Shown piece by piece: positions 54,501-63,096 of a stretch of DNA of 64,000 nt (positions within the stretch are counted from its first letter, which is position 1; each line of letters opens with the position of its first letter). This DNA comes from Epinephelus fuscoguttatus (Eukaryota; Chordata; Actinopteri; Perciformes; Serranidae), in the NCBI RefSeq assembly GCF_011397635.1, contig NC_064755.1, forward strand, positions 40,158,059 through 40,222,058. The letters are read 5' to 3'. The notes beneath the pieces are model-generated. The model worked only from the letters and a program-made list of their open reading frames with translations, was not told where the DNA came from and searched no databases. Position numbers and translations under genes: made by a program.

Positions 54501-56654
54501 AGTGTCAGGACTGACGTCTCGTGGTACGCTGACCTTGTGCGATCTTGCTGGATCTGAACGAATCTCCAAGACTGAAGCTGAGGGTCAGAGGCTGGTGGAG
54601 GCAGCAGCCATCAATAAATCACTGACAGCTCTGGGACAGGTATGGTGACAAGTCTGCTGTGAACACTGAAAAGCCCACAGAAGGCTGTTGTCAACCAATA
54701 CACGGAGGGGACGTTCAGCTGATAAAACCTGGTAGTGACAGTAGGGATGCACGATAATATCCGTTTGGCCAGTATTTCTGTCTGATATCAAGGACATAGT
54801 GTTTAAAAATAACTAATAATTTTATTGGTATCAGTGTTAACTGCAGACTGTGCTGTGCAAGAACAGAAAGAGTTGCTTTAATGTAGTGCCCCCACCAGGC
54901 ACAGCACAAACGTGCACCATCTGTCAGAGTGTAAAATATTAATAACCAAGACCAATCATTCAGATTTCCTCCTGAGGTCAAAGGTGGCTATCATGTGTCT
55001 TTCAGGTGTTCAGTGCTCTGAAGTGTAACGCCCTCCACATCCCGTTCAGGAACTCTAAGCTCACCCACCTCCTGCAGCCCTGCCTCAGCGGAGACGCAAA
55101 GGTAAACCTGACACTGATGAGTTTGAATGCAACAGGTGAGCTTTCATCCCCAGAGGAACCTTTCCTAACACTGCTGCTGTCGACTACTAAAAACATGTTA
55201 GGATAACTGATATATACTTTATATTCTAGTAAGTTTTTTTTTCATCATAGGAAAGAAAATTTTTTTTGTCAAACGTCTGTATGAGTAGAGTTGTGCACTG
55301 TTTTGTCAGTTTATCAGTCCGACATTGTCAAATATGTTACTGATTATAGTATTCATCATTAAAATACTGAGCACTAGCTTTTTAAACGAATCTTTAAGCA
55401 AAGGTGTGGGACTGCAGGCGACAGCAAGCAACATGTGAGACTTGCTGTATGCATACAGCATACATTATTGAGTGTTTACAGTGACATGTGTCATTGTTAC
55501 AACACATGACCCTGCAGTCACGCCATGTGACAAGAAAAAGAAGGGACGCCTGGTGGATAAGTGGGTGGAGCTGGCGTCCCATGTGCAGGGGCAATGTCCG
55601 TAAATTCTCGCCTGTGGCCCAGACCATTGTCCCCCAACTGGTGGGTCACGGTCTATAAGTGGGTCGTGGGTCCATTCTGAATGGACTGAAGTGACTCACA
55701 AATGTGTCAAGTTTGGAAAAAACACACAATTGTTTAAGTACAGTGAATTCCTGGCACAGAGCTTTTATTTTGACTCACTCTTTGACAGCAAGCTAACTCA
55801 ACGACATGGCCAAATGCAAGTATGACACTGAACTCATCACTATGGAGAAATCTGGACCCCGTGACTGGACCAGCTGGGAACCACTGGCTTAGACTGTCCT
55901 ATCAAATACAGACAATAAGCCAAAAAAAGAGCTTAACAAAGAAACAAAATAACGTGCATTTTTATTGCACAGGTTTTTATTGGGGTTAAACCAGACTTTC
56001 TTTAATGTGTTTGAAGGCTTAAGTATAAAGCTTCTTCTTAATTAACAGAACGAATCGTAAGAGTATTAATACCACATTTTATTTACACTGACCTGTTTTA
56101 CATTTGCATACTTCTCCTTGAGTTGTGAGTATTTACAGTCTGAGAAATATCATGTGCATGTAGCCTTCGAATGTTTGTTTTCTGAATGAATAATCATAGT
56201 TTCATAGTTTCATATTCTGCTATGTTGTTGATTTTAAATAGGATCCTGTACATTGATTTTGTTTCAGTTTTGGATTACTAAGCCTGTACCTATCATATTC
56301 CATAAACTGCTAATCGCCTGCAGTTTCATATCATTGTGTGCTGAAGTGTTTATTCAACCTCCTGAGACACTGTTTCCTCATGTGAGGACATCACATTTTG
56401 GGTTTACATGACCTTGTACTTGTACCTTCTCCTCATTCATGGACACTTTTGTCCCATCTAGTGGCCCTGGCGGAGCACAGAGAGGACTATCAAACTTGAC
56501 CATCTAAAGGAAGTAAAAGTCGTAACAAGGTTTTTGGTGCACATGCGGAAGGATAATTTGCACTATGCAATGATTCATGTGAAAACAAGATGGCAGCCAT
56601 GTCTGTCAAGTCAGTCTGGGTCCAAAACTTGATCACATTTTACGGTCGAACCTT

Positions 56655-56705
<51 letters not shown>

Positions 56706-57406
56706 GTGTCATGTGGATTACTGTTAATTTATCATGCTGATCTGTTCTGTACGACATCTATTGCACGTCTGTCCATCCTGGAAGAGGGATCCCTCCTCAG
56801 TTGCTCTTCCTGAGGCTTCTACCGTTTTTTCCCCTGTTCAAGGTTTTTTGGGGAGTTTTTCCTGATCAGCTGTGAGGGTCATAAGGACAGAGGGATGTCG
56901 TATGCTGTAAAGCCCTGTGAGGCAAATTGTGATTTGTGATATTGGGCTTTATAAATAAAATTGAATGATTTATGATTAATAATGTTTGTAGTTTGATATG
57001 ACAACAAATTTGACCGATTTTAGCAACAGTAACAAGATAAGACGTTGTTAATTAGGAAGTACTCCTTTGGGACTTTATTGTCGTTTCATTTGAGGACAAT
57101 GGGACTTTATTATCGTTGACAATGTTTAGACGGATTCTACTGATCCCAAGTAGCTAGGAGAAATAAAAGAGGCATACCAAACAAAAGTTCAGGCCTTTCA
57201 GTGTGAGCTCTGTTTTGTCACTAACAGTGTGTCTGTGTCCTCTGGTGTCTCTGCAGTGCTGCGTCTTCGTGAACGTGAGTCCAGACATGAAGGAAGTGGT
57301 GGAAACACTGAGCACGCTGCAGTTTGGCTCCACCATACGGCAGGTTTCACTTGGAAAAGCAACGCAGAACATCGTGCCGGCTAAGAACAACAAGACTGTC
57401 AAGTAG
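41780..57406 (+). CDS. Kinesin-14 family protein (C-terminal motor; KIF25/KIFC-like)
   Basis: Microtubule motor of the minus-end-directed kinesin-14 class. Fourteen exons splice without a phase error into 790 codons ending TAG at 57404. Residues 1-100 are Gly/Ser/Pro- then Glu/Lys-rich. About 105-275 is a conserved-looking region I cannot assign. 290-460 is coiled coil. The motor begins at the kinesin-14 neck [15 protein letters not shown] (from about 454). It has P-loop GQTGSGKT (535-542), switch I NIQSSRSH (644-651) and switch II DLAGSER (677-683). All nucleotide-binding motifs are intact, so the gene looks functional. The MLEIYND and PGVN segments resemble KIFC2/3; the C-terminal [15 protein letters not shown] recalls KIF25. 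I leave the symbol open. Its intron 7 is packed with transposons. Confidence 0.85.
42025..42192 (+). CDS. Kinesin-14 exon 2, acidic/lysine-rich
   Basis: The acceptor ttttaag is weak and the donor gtgagc normal. Phase 0 at both ends. It encodes [19 protein letters not shown], then a long Glu/Lys run ending SPAVT. Low complexity makes homology uninformative. Confidence 0.7.
42640..42915 (-). pseudogene. L2-type LINE reverse transcriptase fragment
   Basis: The minus strand reads [13 protein letters not shown] near 42900, and [16 protein letters not shown] near 42670-42715. Both are hallmark reverse transcriptase blocks, with broken frames between. It lies antisense in kinesin intron 2. Confidence 0.7.
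43479..43598 (+). CDS. Kinesin-14 exon 3
   Basis: Acceptor attgtcag, donor gtagga, 120 bp, phase 0. It encodes [20 protein letters not shown], then [20 protein letters not shown]. Start of the unassigned N-terminal region. Confidence 0.85.
43858..43920 (+). CDS. Kinesin-14 exon 4
   Basis: 63 bp, acceptor tctaccag, donor gtctgt. It encodes [20 protein letters not shown] plus E. The small exon keeps phase 0. Confidence 0.85.
43975..44310 (+). repeat. Teleost SINE-like interspersed repeat, plus copy
   Basis: Head ggtggtccagtggttagcac, then 'cttcctcccacagtccaaag' and 'aattggtgactctaaattgt'. The tail ends in gaatgaatg. It shares about 250 bp with the inverted copy at 24586-24835. It fills most of the intron between exons 4 and 5. 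Confidence 0.75.
44338..44451 (+). CDS. Kinesin-14 exon 5
   Basis: 114 bp, acceptor tccctcag, donor gtgaga. It encodes [20 protein letters not shown], then [18 protein letters not shown]. Confidence 0.88.
44697..44810 (+). CDS. Kinesin-14 exon 6
   Basis: 114 bp, acceptor gttttctag, donor gtgagg. It encodes [20 protein letters not shown], then [18 protein letters not shown]. Confidence 0.9.
44943..45109 (+). CDS. Kinesin-14 exon 7, UBA-like segment
   Basis: 167 bp, acceptor gtgttccag, donor gtctgc. It encodes [20 protein letters not shown], then [20 protein letters not shown] and NYTDLNSF. The [24 protein letters not shown] stretch has the helix pattern of a UBA/CUE-like fold; this is inference only. 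It ends with two bases of an arginine codon. Confidence 0.85.
47326..47399 (+). repeat. (CA)n microsatellite leading into the minisatellite
   Basis: About 27 CA units with CG and ATG interruptions, directly followed by the 30-bp array, which itself contains a CACACACA segment in each unit. Confidence 0.95.
47400..48950 (+). repeat. 30-bp minisatellite, about 50 copies
   Basis: The unit is near ACACACACCATAGTTACTGC plus TGCCATGGTC. Units carry either TGCTGCC or TGTTGCC, partly alternating as 60-bp dimers near 47460-47640. Each unit has a CCATGG palindrome and a CA run. Length 30 keeps frames open, which produces long artefactual proteins on both strands (HSYCCHGHT and [11 protein letters not shown] repeats). 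Confidence 0.97.
49557..50217 (+). CDS. Kinesin-14 exon 8: coiled coil, neck and motor start
   Basis: 661 bp, donor gtaatg. The acceptor is a tandem cagcag; use of the first would add one serine. It encodes [20 protein letters not shown], heptad-rich sequence through [19 protein letters not shown], a Pro-rich break ([17 protein letters not shown]), and a second coil. It then gives the neck [19 protein letters not shown] and [16 protein letters not shown]. Confidence 0.93.
50218..51255 (+). other. Kinesin-14 intron 8
   Basis: Non-coding. No repeat with clear ends was identified. It ends in cttttcag at 51248-51255. Confidence 0.6.
51256..51398 (+). CDS. Kinesin-14 exon 9: P-loop
   Basis: 143 bp, acceptor tcttttcag, donor gtcaga. 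It encodes [38 protein letters not shown] and NPGVNI. The Walker A/P-loop GQTGSGKT is intact. Confidence 0.96.
51399..53736 (+). other. Kinesin-14 intron 9
   Basis: About 2.3 kb and non-coding. A possible LTR-like segment (TATA-like cataaaag near 53322, AATAAA near 53401) lies at about 53280-53420. It ends in the acceptor tctcctcag. Confidence 0.5.
53737..53797 (+). CDS. Kinesin-14 exon 10
   Basis: 61 bp, acceptor tctcctcag, donor gtatcg. The first base completes arginine. It encodes [20 protein letters not shown]. This small exon joins PGVNI to ISMLEIYND without a phase error, as in other kinesin-14 motors. Confidence 0.92.
54153..54361 (+). CDS. Kinesin-14 exon 11
   Basis: 209 bp, acceptor ctttttcag, donor gtgctg (non-consensus after GT). 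It encodes [17 protein letters not shown], then [17 protein letters not shown] and [15 protein letters not shown]. It ends with AG of the first serine of switch I. Confidence 0.94.
54453..54639 (+). CDS. Kinesin-14 exon 12: switch I and switch II
   Basis: 187 bp, acceptor ctcctcag, donor gtatgg. It completes N-x-x-SSRSH and encodes [30 protein letters not shown], then [14 protein letters not shown]. Both nucleotide-sensing switches are canonical. Confidence 0.96.
55006..55101 (+). CDS. Kinesin-14 exon 13: microtubule-binding loop region
   Basis: 96 bp, acceptor gtctttcag, donor gtaaac, phase 0. It encodes [20 protein letters not shown], then [12 protein letters not shown]. The [10 protein letters not shown]...L motif is characteristic of the kinesin alpha5/L12 region. 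Confidence 0.96.
56463..56560 (+). pseudogene. Fragment of the 3' end of 18S rRNA
   Basis: The stretch includes ggccctggcggagcacagag, atcaaacttgaccatctaaa, ggaagtaaaagtcgtaacaa and tgcggaaggataat, in the right order and spacing for the last ~100 nt of eukaryotic 18S rRNA. GTAAAAGTCGTAACAAGGTTT is the universal helix 44/45 region, matched exactly. Several substitutions and a damaged CCGTAGGTGAACC segment show it is a decayed copy, not a working rRNA gene. How it arrived is unknown. Confidence 0.85.
56656..56702 (+). repeat. (TC)n microsatellite
   Basis: About 23 TC units between the 18S-like fragment and the LINE 3' end. Confidence 0.95.
56755..56970 (+). mobile_element. L2/Maui-like LINE 3' end
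   Basis: The segment with cttctaccgttttttcccct, gtcataaggacagagggatg and attgggctttataaataaaa, ending in an ATTGA-type tail, is the familiar 3' untranslated end of a teleost L2-group LINE. Coding sequence is not present. Confidence 0.75.
57257..57406 (+). CDS. Kinesin-14 exon 14: end of motor and stop
   Basis: Acceptor gtctctgcag. It encodes [20 protein letters not shown], then [18 protein letters not shown] and a basic tail, with TAG at 57404-57406. The motor ends almost at the C-terminus, as expected for kinesin-14. Confidence 0.96.
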   Translation, partial: CCVFVNVSPDMKEVVETLSTLQFGSTIRQVSLGKATQNIVPAKNNKTVK

Positions 57407-57604
57407 ACAGAGAGCAGGCCTCAGACACGACATTTATTTCACGCAGACAGTCTGAAGATGCTTTTCGTTTGTCGGTCACAGCTCAGGGGTTTGTTACTTT
57501 AAACAGGGTCGAAATTGAATTTGCAGTTGTGAGAGACACCTACTGTCATGCACTACTGGTCATAGTTTCTGAATTTACAATACAAAAATATTTTTACTTT
57601 AAGA

Positions 57605-57610
57605 AATAAA
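57605..57610 (+). terminator. Poly(A) signal of the kinesin-14 gene
   Basis: AATAAA 199 bp after the stop codon. Cleavage is expected at about 57620-57640, close to the end of znf277 on the other strand. Confidence 0.7.
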
Positions 57611-57648
57611 CTTAATATTCCACAAAAAAAAAAATGTCTCACTTAATC

Positions 57649-57654
57649 TTTATT
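57649..57654 (-). terminator. Poly(A) signal of znf277
   Basis: TTTATT on plus is AATAAA on minus, 238 bp after the znf277 stop. The A11 run at 57624-57634 becomes U11 on the minus transcript 15-25 nt downstream of the signal, a good downstream U-rich element. Confidence 0.65.
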
Positions 57655-57891
57655 GCATGAATGAAGATGAGTCAGCACTTCTGTAAAGGCTCCTGACGGC
57701 TTTTAAAGTGTTCAGGGTGCATCACTGTTGTAATTATTTGCCTTTCAGAGTGTTGTTTAAGTGCTGTAATGTCCATGTGTGTTCCAACTGATGGATCCAG
57801 CAAAAACCTCCCAGCAGGTTGTGCATCGAGGACGACTCGTCTGATGAGAAGAAGAATTGTCCAAAAACAATAAGTTCAACAATCCCACCGG

Positions 57892-58066
57892 CTATCGTCG
57901 TAGCAGCTGGTTGAGGACACTGTTCTGTTTTAGCGCTCTGAGGTTGGAGATGTCCTCTGCGATGACTGGGACGTCCTCGCTGTGATTTGTCTCGTCGCTT
58001 TCTTCGTCATCGCTGTCGGAGAGCGTACACAGGAGGGCGTCGTTCTCGTATGTGGGGAAGTAATAC
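57892..58066 (-). CDS. znf277: znf277 last exon
   Basis: 175 bp, minus-strand acceptor ctcctcag. It encodes YYFPTYENDALLCTLSDSDD, then VPVIAEDISNLRALKQNSV and LNQLLRR, stop TAG. The conserved acidic C-terminal tail identifies the family. Confidence 0.96.
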
Positions 58067-61000
58067 CTGAGGAGAGATTAATGTCAGTGGTTTACTTAAA
58101 AACACTTTTAAACACTAGGCTGTTAGAGTCACTGCACGTCTTAGTGAGGCATGCCATGTATTGCTGGGGTATTTAGAAATGCAGTCAGTTGTAATATACG
58201 TGTTTCAAGAGTTGTATGTCTGTATGTGAACAGGTAGCCACACATATCTGTGTATGAATGAAAAGAGGAGAGAGACTAATTTAATTGTGCAAAATGAAAA
58301 AGGTTTTTAATCTTTGTCCTACTTCTGTTTTTTTGGAACTACAGTTCCCATAATGCTTTGGGTGTACAAGTATGACATATAATGTCGCCATGGAGTTAGA
58401 TGTAAGTTAGCTCAGGACTACAACAAATTAACTTGGGCGTAATGTTTTATTTTGGAATGGTTTCAAACTATTTTTAACACTGGCGCCAGATGCAGACAGC
58501 AGTGTATGCTACAAGGATGTCATCCCTCACTGGCTTCCCACCCACCAACACTGTCATTTAATGGAGAGCACCATCAAGCTGCAGGTGCTGCTGAACACTA
58601 ACGTGAGGCTATGATATTAAGAAGAGATAAAGCTGCTGAACTTACTGTGGTTGGTTCCAGGTCGACATGTCTGGCAGCTTCATCACATGACCTTCAGCCA
58701 CGATGTGACGGAGGACATCGTCTCTGGATTCAAACTTCTCCTGGCAGCCGTAGCAGCGGCTCTGGTGGATCTGCCGCCGGATGAAGTTCACCAGTTTGAC
58801 CTGCTGGTAGAACCGCAGGTCTGAGGAAAGACACGGTAGGGCAGGGCGTTAGTGTGTAGGTAAGTCAGCCTTGTGTGCCATTATGTGTTTAACTTTTCTG
58901 TTTCTTACAAGTCCTCGTTAACTATCAGTGAACTTTCCTTTAATTATGATGATGATTTTAAAGATAATGCACTTGATTGTTAATATTTGTTTTCTAAAGT
59001 GGTTTACTTACTGAGCTCCGTCCTCAGGTTGTGGAGATCAAAGCCATGAGCTTCCTGAAACAATCAGAGGAACAATTATCCAACGACATCACACGTCTGT
59101 ACGGTGCATTAGTAATATTGATTATACATCGGATAATTAAATATGGAAAGACAACTATGTTGTTGTTGGATCTTTACCACTAGTGGAGGAAAATCTGTTG
59201 AGTTTGTCCTGAGGGCAGCACCAGAGGAACGGATATGTTTCTACCTAAATCATTTTGACATTTAATGACTCAGCTCGTCAGGCTGGATCCTGTTAATCTT
59301 AGGCTACGTTCAGACTGCAGGCAAATCAGATTTGTTTCTCAAATCAGATCCTGCACTTAGTTACAACTGATCAGATTGGATTAATGTCCCCAGACATCAA
59401 CAACCTCTCTGCATGTGCTGCTGTGGTGACAATGTAGGCGTCAGTAACTACGGAGCTGCGCTGGTGATGCGGCTTTAAACGTGGCAGCCTGAAAAATACA
59501 GAGTCCATCATTTCACCCTCTGAGTCAGGGTGTCTACAGGTATCAGACAGTTAAATTAAATGCTTTTTAAGACCCGCTCAAGACACCTTTAAACCAAATT
59601 TAGGACAGATTTTTGGACAAATCGTGTTCAACTTATTGAAACATCGCAGGTGAGCATTGCAGGCAAGTAGTATAGAAGTGGTCTTGTGCAGTGTTATGTA
59701 GGAATATGGTTATTAGAGTGAGTTAAGTCAATCTACATTTTGCCAAGTGCAACTATAAAGTAAAATGACAGTATCATAGTGTTTTTTTAAATATTTGTGG
59801 TAGTTTTGGGAAAGTTTTGCTACGTCTGTTTTCCCCGGCAGCTTCTAATCTGTCTCAGCAGCTCTGTGCCATGAAGTAATAATATAAGGAAGTTCAAATT
59901 CCTCTGAAACGTTTCTTGCTGTACCTTCATGTGTGCGTAGATCTGGTCCATCGTCTCTGACTGATGATCACAGAAGAGACACACGGCAGAGACTGGATGA
60001 GCCTGCCAGTCCGACCAATCACTGTGAACAATACAGACATGTCAGACAGCTGGGAGATGAGAGAGAAGCCCGTGCCTCACACAGAAAATATGACTAGAAT
60101 AAGGACTCTGTGAGGGTATTAGATCTGTCTGAGATGTGTCAGAAGCAATGAGTCACTTCACGCCTCTTCAGAGGAGATGGATGAAACTGAAGCAGTCAGG
60201 TGTTCACAGAGAGTCAGTGAAACCTGGATGTTTTGTATGCTGACACTTTTGGTTGCTACTTACTCATCCTCATCGTCGACCAGCTCCCGGTCGTCCTCGC
60301 TCTGCACTTCCTCCCAGGTCTTCCCCAGCTCCTGACGGCAGAACAGACAAAATACATGAAGTGCTGAGACAATTCACCTGAGATCAACATGAAATAAAAA
60401 CACATTTGATCAGTTAATTGTCATTTATCAAAGTAAAACACTTCTGGCCTGCTGATCAGAGAAAACACAGACATTTGAAAGCTTCATTTCTCTTTATTAT
60501 TTTTAGCCATTGTAGCGTCTGTCGCTCGGTCCAGCCCTTTGATCCACACTGTAATAACCACTGAATGTATTTCTATTATGTTTTGTTGAATTTTTACCAG
60601 GTAGTTGATGACATAGAAGCGATCGTATTCGCGGTTGTTGGCGTTAATGCGGCGGTGAGCTTTCTTCCTCATGTGATCCTTGAGTGTGGTTTTATCCCTG
60701 AAGGTTTTCTCACAGTACAAACACTGCAGACTGACAGGAGGACATAGAGACACAGTAAACATGTTTTCATCTCCATGTTTTCTATGAGTAAATGGTGAGA
60801 ATAAAGGACAGTGTTTGTGCTGTCTTATGAATTTTTCTGTTTTCATGACCCTCCCAGAGTCGTAATAATGACAGACACGCACCGTCTTCACTGTCTCCGC
60901 TCTTACTTGTCTAATTTGCTCTGCAGAGTGTCCAGAAACTGGTTGCAGTAGACGATGTTGTCCGGCAGGCCGATGCTGAAGGAATGTTCTCTGGCCATGT

Positions 61001-63022
61001 GGTTCAGCAGAGACGACCTGAAGACACGATGGTGGCAGTGTTTAGTTTATTCTATTTTTTATGAAACCATGCATTAGTGAGTCGTTCTTAGAGATGTACG
61101 TGATATTTGTTCACTAAAATATAGAAAAGCAGCAGCTTTGTGCTTCAATGAAAACAGAAAACAGTGGTAAAGTTTCTCAGAATCACACAAAACTTTTTAC
61201 ACTGACTCATGAAACCAATTAAAGAAGTTATATATGGAGTGTTTTTCAAATAAATAATGATCCAGTGACATTTTCCTGTTATATTTATGTCCTCACTGGC
61301 AGTAAATATATGTGCTGCTTCTGACTTGTTCGAAGTTACCGTACAGTATGAGCACCACTTCCCGAGCATTAATGCAGCATTCACTTGTGACAGATTTGAC
61401 ATTTACTGATGTGCTTTCAGGAAGTTTCAAAGGCCTCTGACTGACCTGTTACCGGTGAACTCTTCACTGCAGAACATGCAGAGACGGTGGAAGCTGCTGT
61501 CGTCTCTCTCCTGCTGCTGCTGCTCCAGCACCTCCTCCTGTGGGAGACCAACACTGTCAGAGAAACACCAAAGACAAAGAGCAGCAGTACCAGATTTGGC
61601 TTGGATTGCTTCATCCCAAAAAAATCTATAAAACAATAATAATAACTGTGAGTAAAAGGCAAATCTGTCTACGGCATATTGACAGTGAATAGTTTTTGAT
61701 TCATATCAGATCATTAGAAACAGACTCTATTGTTCTACTGCTGTTCTGAGATGAGTCTGATGTTGGTTGTGGAGTCAGATTCTCACCAGTCGTTTCTGCT
61801 GGAGCTTCTCTCGGAGGATTCTGTCCTCTGGAAGGACGTCACACAGCAGGAAGTAGTCCTCCTGCTTCTCTGTCACAACAAGTGGTTACAGGAGGATAAG
61901 CTTTAAATGAAATATGTCATAGGCACTGCATTTCATATTGTTTAGACCCTGATGAGGTCAGGATGTCAATTAGCTCGAGCAAACAGATTTAGAGTACAGT
62001 CAGTGCATATTCAAGTGATTTTTGCAGAGAATTTTACTGTAATTCTGTCTTACAGAGTGGACTAAGTTGATTTAAACAGCCTTGAAACTACTTAAGGGAA
62101 AACAAAAGGGGCATGTGTTAACAGGGTTATTTTGTCCTCATTGTAAATGCTTGTGCTACATTTGTATTATTACATTTATTCAATTAGTTTTTCTGGATTC
62201 ACAACACTTTGAAATGTCCAGTTACCTCTGCACTACAGTCCTTTAAATGCAGCTGTACTGTGACTCTACTCACCGAGTGGGCCGGTGGAGTTTGTCTTTA
62301 TCACGCTACAGAAATCTGTGACTGGCTGCTCCAAAAATCTGCCTTTCCAATACAACATGTACCTGACAGAGGACAGGAGTCATCAGAAAAGCATACATCT
62401 TAATGTTGAGGAAAAAATTCAGACAGCACAATTTTATTTTTTTTAAGATAACACATTATCATCAGATCATCACAAAATGATGCCATACTAGCTAATAAAA
62501 ATAATATGTTTCCTACTGCAGCCTGATGAATGATATTAAACAAAATTATTGGTGGGTAAAACAATAAAAAATTAAAAGGCTAATATCAGCAAATATCAGC
62601 AGATTTATTCTTATAATCATTTTTTTTAATTATTATTTTGAAATATTTTAACTAGATCACATTCTTATAATAACTCCGGTCTGTGTTAATCTGAGAATCT
62701 TTAATGCATTAATAAAAAACCAGATTCTCTTTCAGACACTTTCCCAGCCTTTACAGTGCCTACGTTTCGTTTTGGATACACAGCTGTAGACAGAGTGCAG
62801 GTTCGTACTTTGGGAGGTCTGCGATCAGTTTGACGTCTGCGATGACCAGCTTGTGCTCCACCAGCAGGTGTTTGAGGAGGACGTCTTTCTGCTGCAGAGG
62901 GACGGACTCAGGACAGAAGAGACACACCAGCAGCTCTGTACTGACACCCTGCAGACTGGGAGCACTGGTGCCATCAGCTGGCTGCTCTGGAAAACACAGC
63001 GGCTCCAGTATGCTGTCCTGAC
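57892..63022 (-). CDS. znf277: Zinc finger protein 277 (ZNF277), 5' exon missing
   Basis: Nuclear C2H2 zinc-finger protein, reported in mammals as a chromatin-associated factor that interacts with ribosomal protein uS5. Eleven minus-strand exons splice in frame into 425 codons plus the stop at 57892-57894. The order is SILEPL start, a Cys/His finger (VCLFCPES...KHLLVEH), DFCSVIKTNST, YFLLCDVLPEDRILREKLQ, finger LCMFCSEEFTGN...NHMAREH, finger CLYCEKTF...DHMRKKAH, acidic linker, finger VCLFCDHQ...HMKEAH, finger CYGCQEKF...HIVAEGH, and the conserved end YYFPTYENDALLCTLSDSDD ... LNQLLRR. Domain order and length match mammalian ZNF277 (about 450 aa). The first coding exon is beyond 63022 and not recognised. 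It converges on the kinesin gene. Confidence 0.95.
58646..58820 (-). CDS. znf277: znf277 exon: last zinc finger
   Basis: 175 bp, acceptor tttcctcag, donor gtaagt. It encodes LRFYQQVKLVNFIRRQIHQS, then RCYGCQEKFESRDDVLRHIV, AEGHVMKLPDMSTWNQP. C-x2-C ... H-x5-H finger. Confidence 0.95.
59012..59054 (-). CDS. znf277: znf277 micro-exon
   Basis: 43 bp, acceptor tgtttcag, donor gtaagt. It encodes EAHGFDLHNLRTEL, supplying the second histidine of the preceding finger. It is supported by exact phase on both sides. Confidence 0.92.
59293..59520. repeat. MITE-like terminus in znf277 intron
   Basis: Starts ggctacgttcagactgcagg, followed by repeated aaatcagat words, like the end of a common teleost DNA transposon. 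The second end was not identified. Confidence 0.35.
59925..60021 (-). CDS. znf277: znf277 exon: fourth zinc finger
   Basis: 97 bp, acceptor gttcacag, donor gtacag-like (GT present). It encodes DWSDWQAHPVSAVCLFCDHQ, then SETMDQIYAHMK. The finger is completed by EAH from the micro-exon. Confidence 0.94.
60264..60331 (-). CDS. znf277: znf277 exon: acidic linker
   Basis: 68 bp, acceptor tgccgtcag, donor gtaagt. It encodes ELGKTWEEVQSEDDRELVDD plus ED, matching the ELGK.WEEVQ.EDDREL block of the family. Confidence 0.94.
60598..60730 (-). CDS. znf277: znf277 exon: third zinc finger
   Basis: 133 bp, acceptor tcctgtcag, donor gtaaaa. It encodes LQCLYCEKTFRDKTTLKDHM, then RKKAHRRINANNREYDRFYV and INYL. 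Phase shows tcctgtcag is used rather than the closer ctgcag. Confidence 0.95.
60907..61017 (-). CDS. znf277: znf277 exon: end of second finger
   Basis: 111 bp, acceptor tgtcttcag, donor gtaaga. It encodes SSLLNHMAREHSFSIGLPDN, then IVYCNQFLDTLQSKLD. Confidence 0.95.
61446..61537 (-). CDS. znf277: znf277 exon: glutamine run and start of second finger
   Basis: 92 bp, acceptor tcccacag, donor gtcagt. It encodes EEVLEQQQQERDDSSFHRLC, then MFCSEEFTGN. Confidence 0.95.
61787..61869 (-). CDS. znf277: znf277 exon: DVLPEDRILREKL block
   Basis: 83 bp, acceptor ttgtgacag, donor gtgaga. It encodes KQEDYFLLCDVLPEDRILRE, then KLQQKRL. The acceptor was chosen so that G|AG forms glutamate with the preceding exon. 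Confidence 0.93.
62274..62362 (-). CDS. znf277: znf277 exon: DFCSVIKTNST block
   Basis: 89 bp, acceptor cctctgtcag, donor gtgagt. It encodes YMLYWKGRFLEQPVTDFCSV, then IKTNSTGPL. Confidence 0.94.
62809..63022 (-). CDS. znf277: znf277 most 5' exon in the window
   Basis: 214 bp, acceptor cctctctcag, donor gtacga. It encodes QDSILEPLCFPEQPADGTSA, then ELLVCLFCPESVPLQQKDVL, LKHLLVEHKLVIADVKLIAD. First finger. It begins mid-codon, so at least one coding exon lies further right. Confidence 0.92.
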
Positions 63023-63056
63023 CTGAGAGAGGGATATAACTGAACAGGTCAGCTAA

Positions 63057-63059
<3 letters not shown>

Positions 63060-63093
<34 letters not shown>
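63060..63093 (+). repeat. (CA)n microsatellite
   Basis: About 17 CA units, roughly 40 bp upstream (minus-strand sense) of the 5'-most znf277 exon seen. Confidence 0.95.

Positions 63094-63096
<3 letters not shown>

Larger units (their letters stand above)
55102..57256 (+). other. Kinesin-14 intron 13
   Basis: About 2.2 kb. It contains an 18S-like fragment (56463-56560), a (TC)n tract (about 56656-56702) and a LINE 3' end (about 56755-56970). The rest is unremarkable. Confidence 0.7.
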
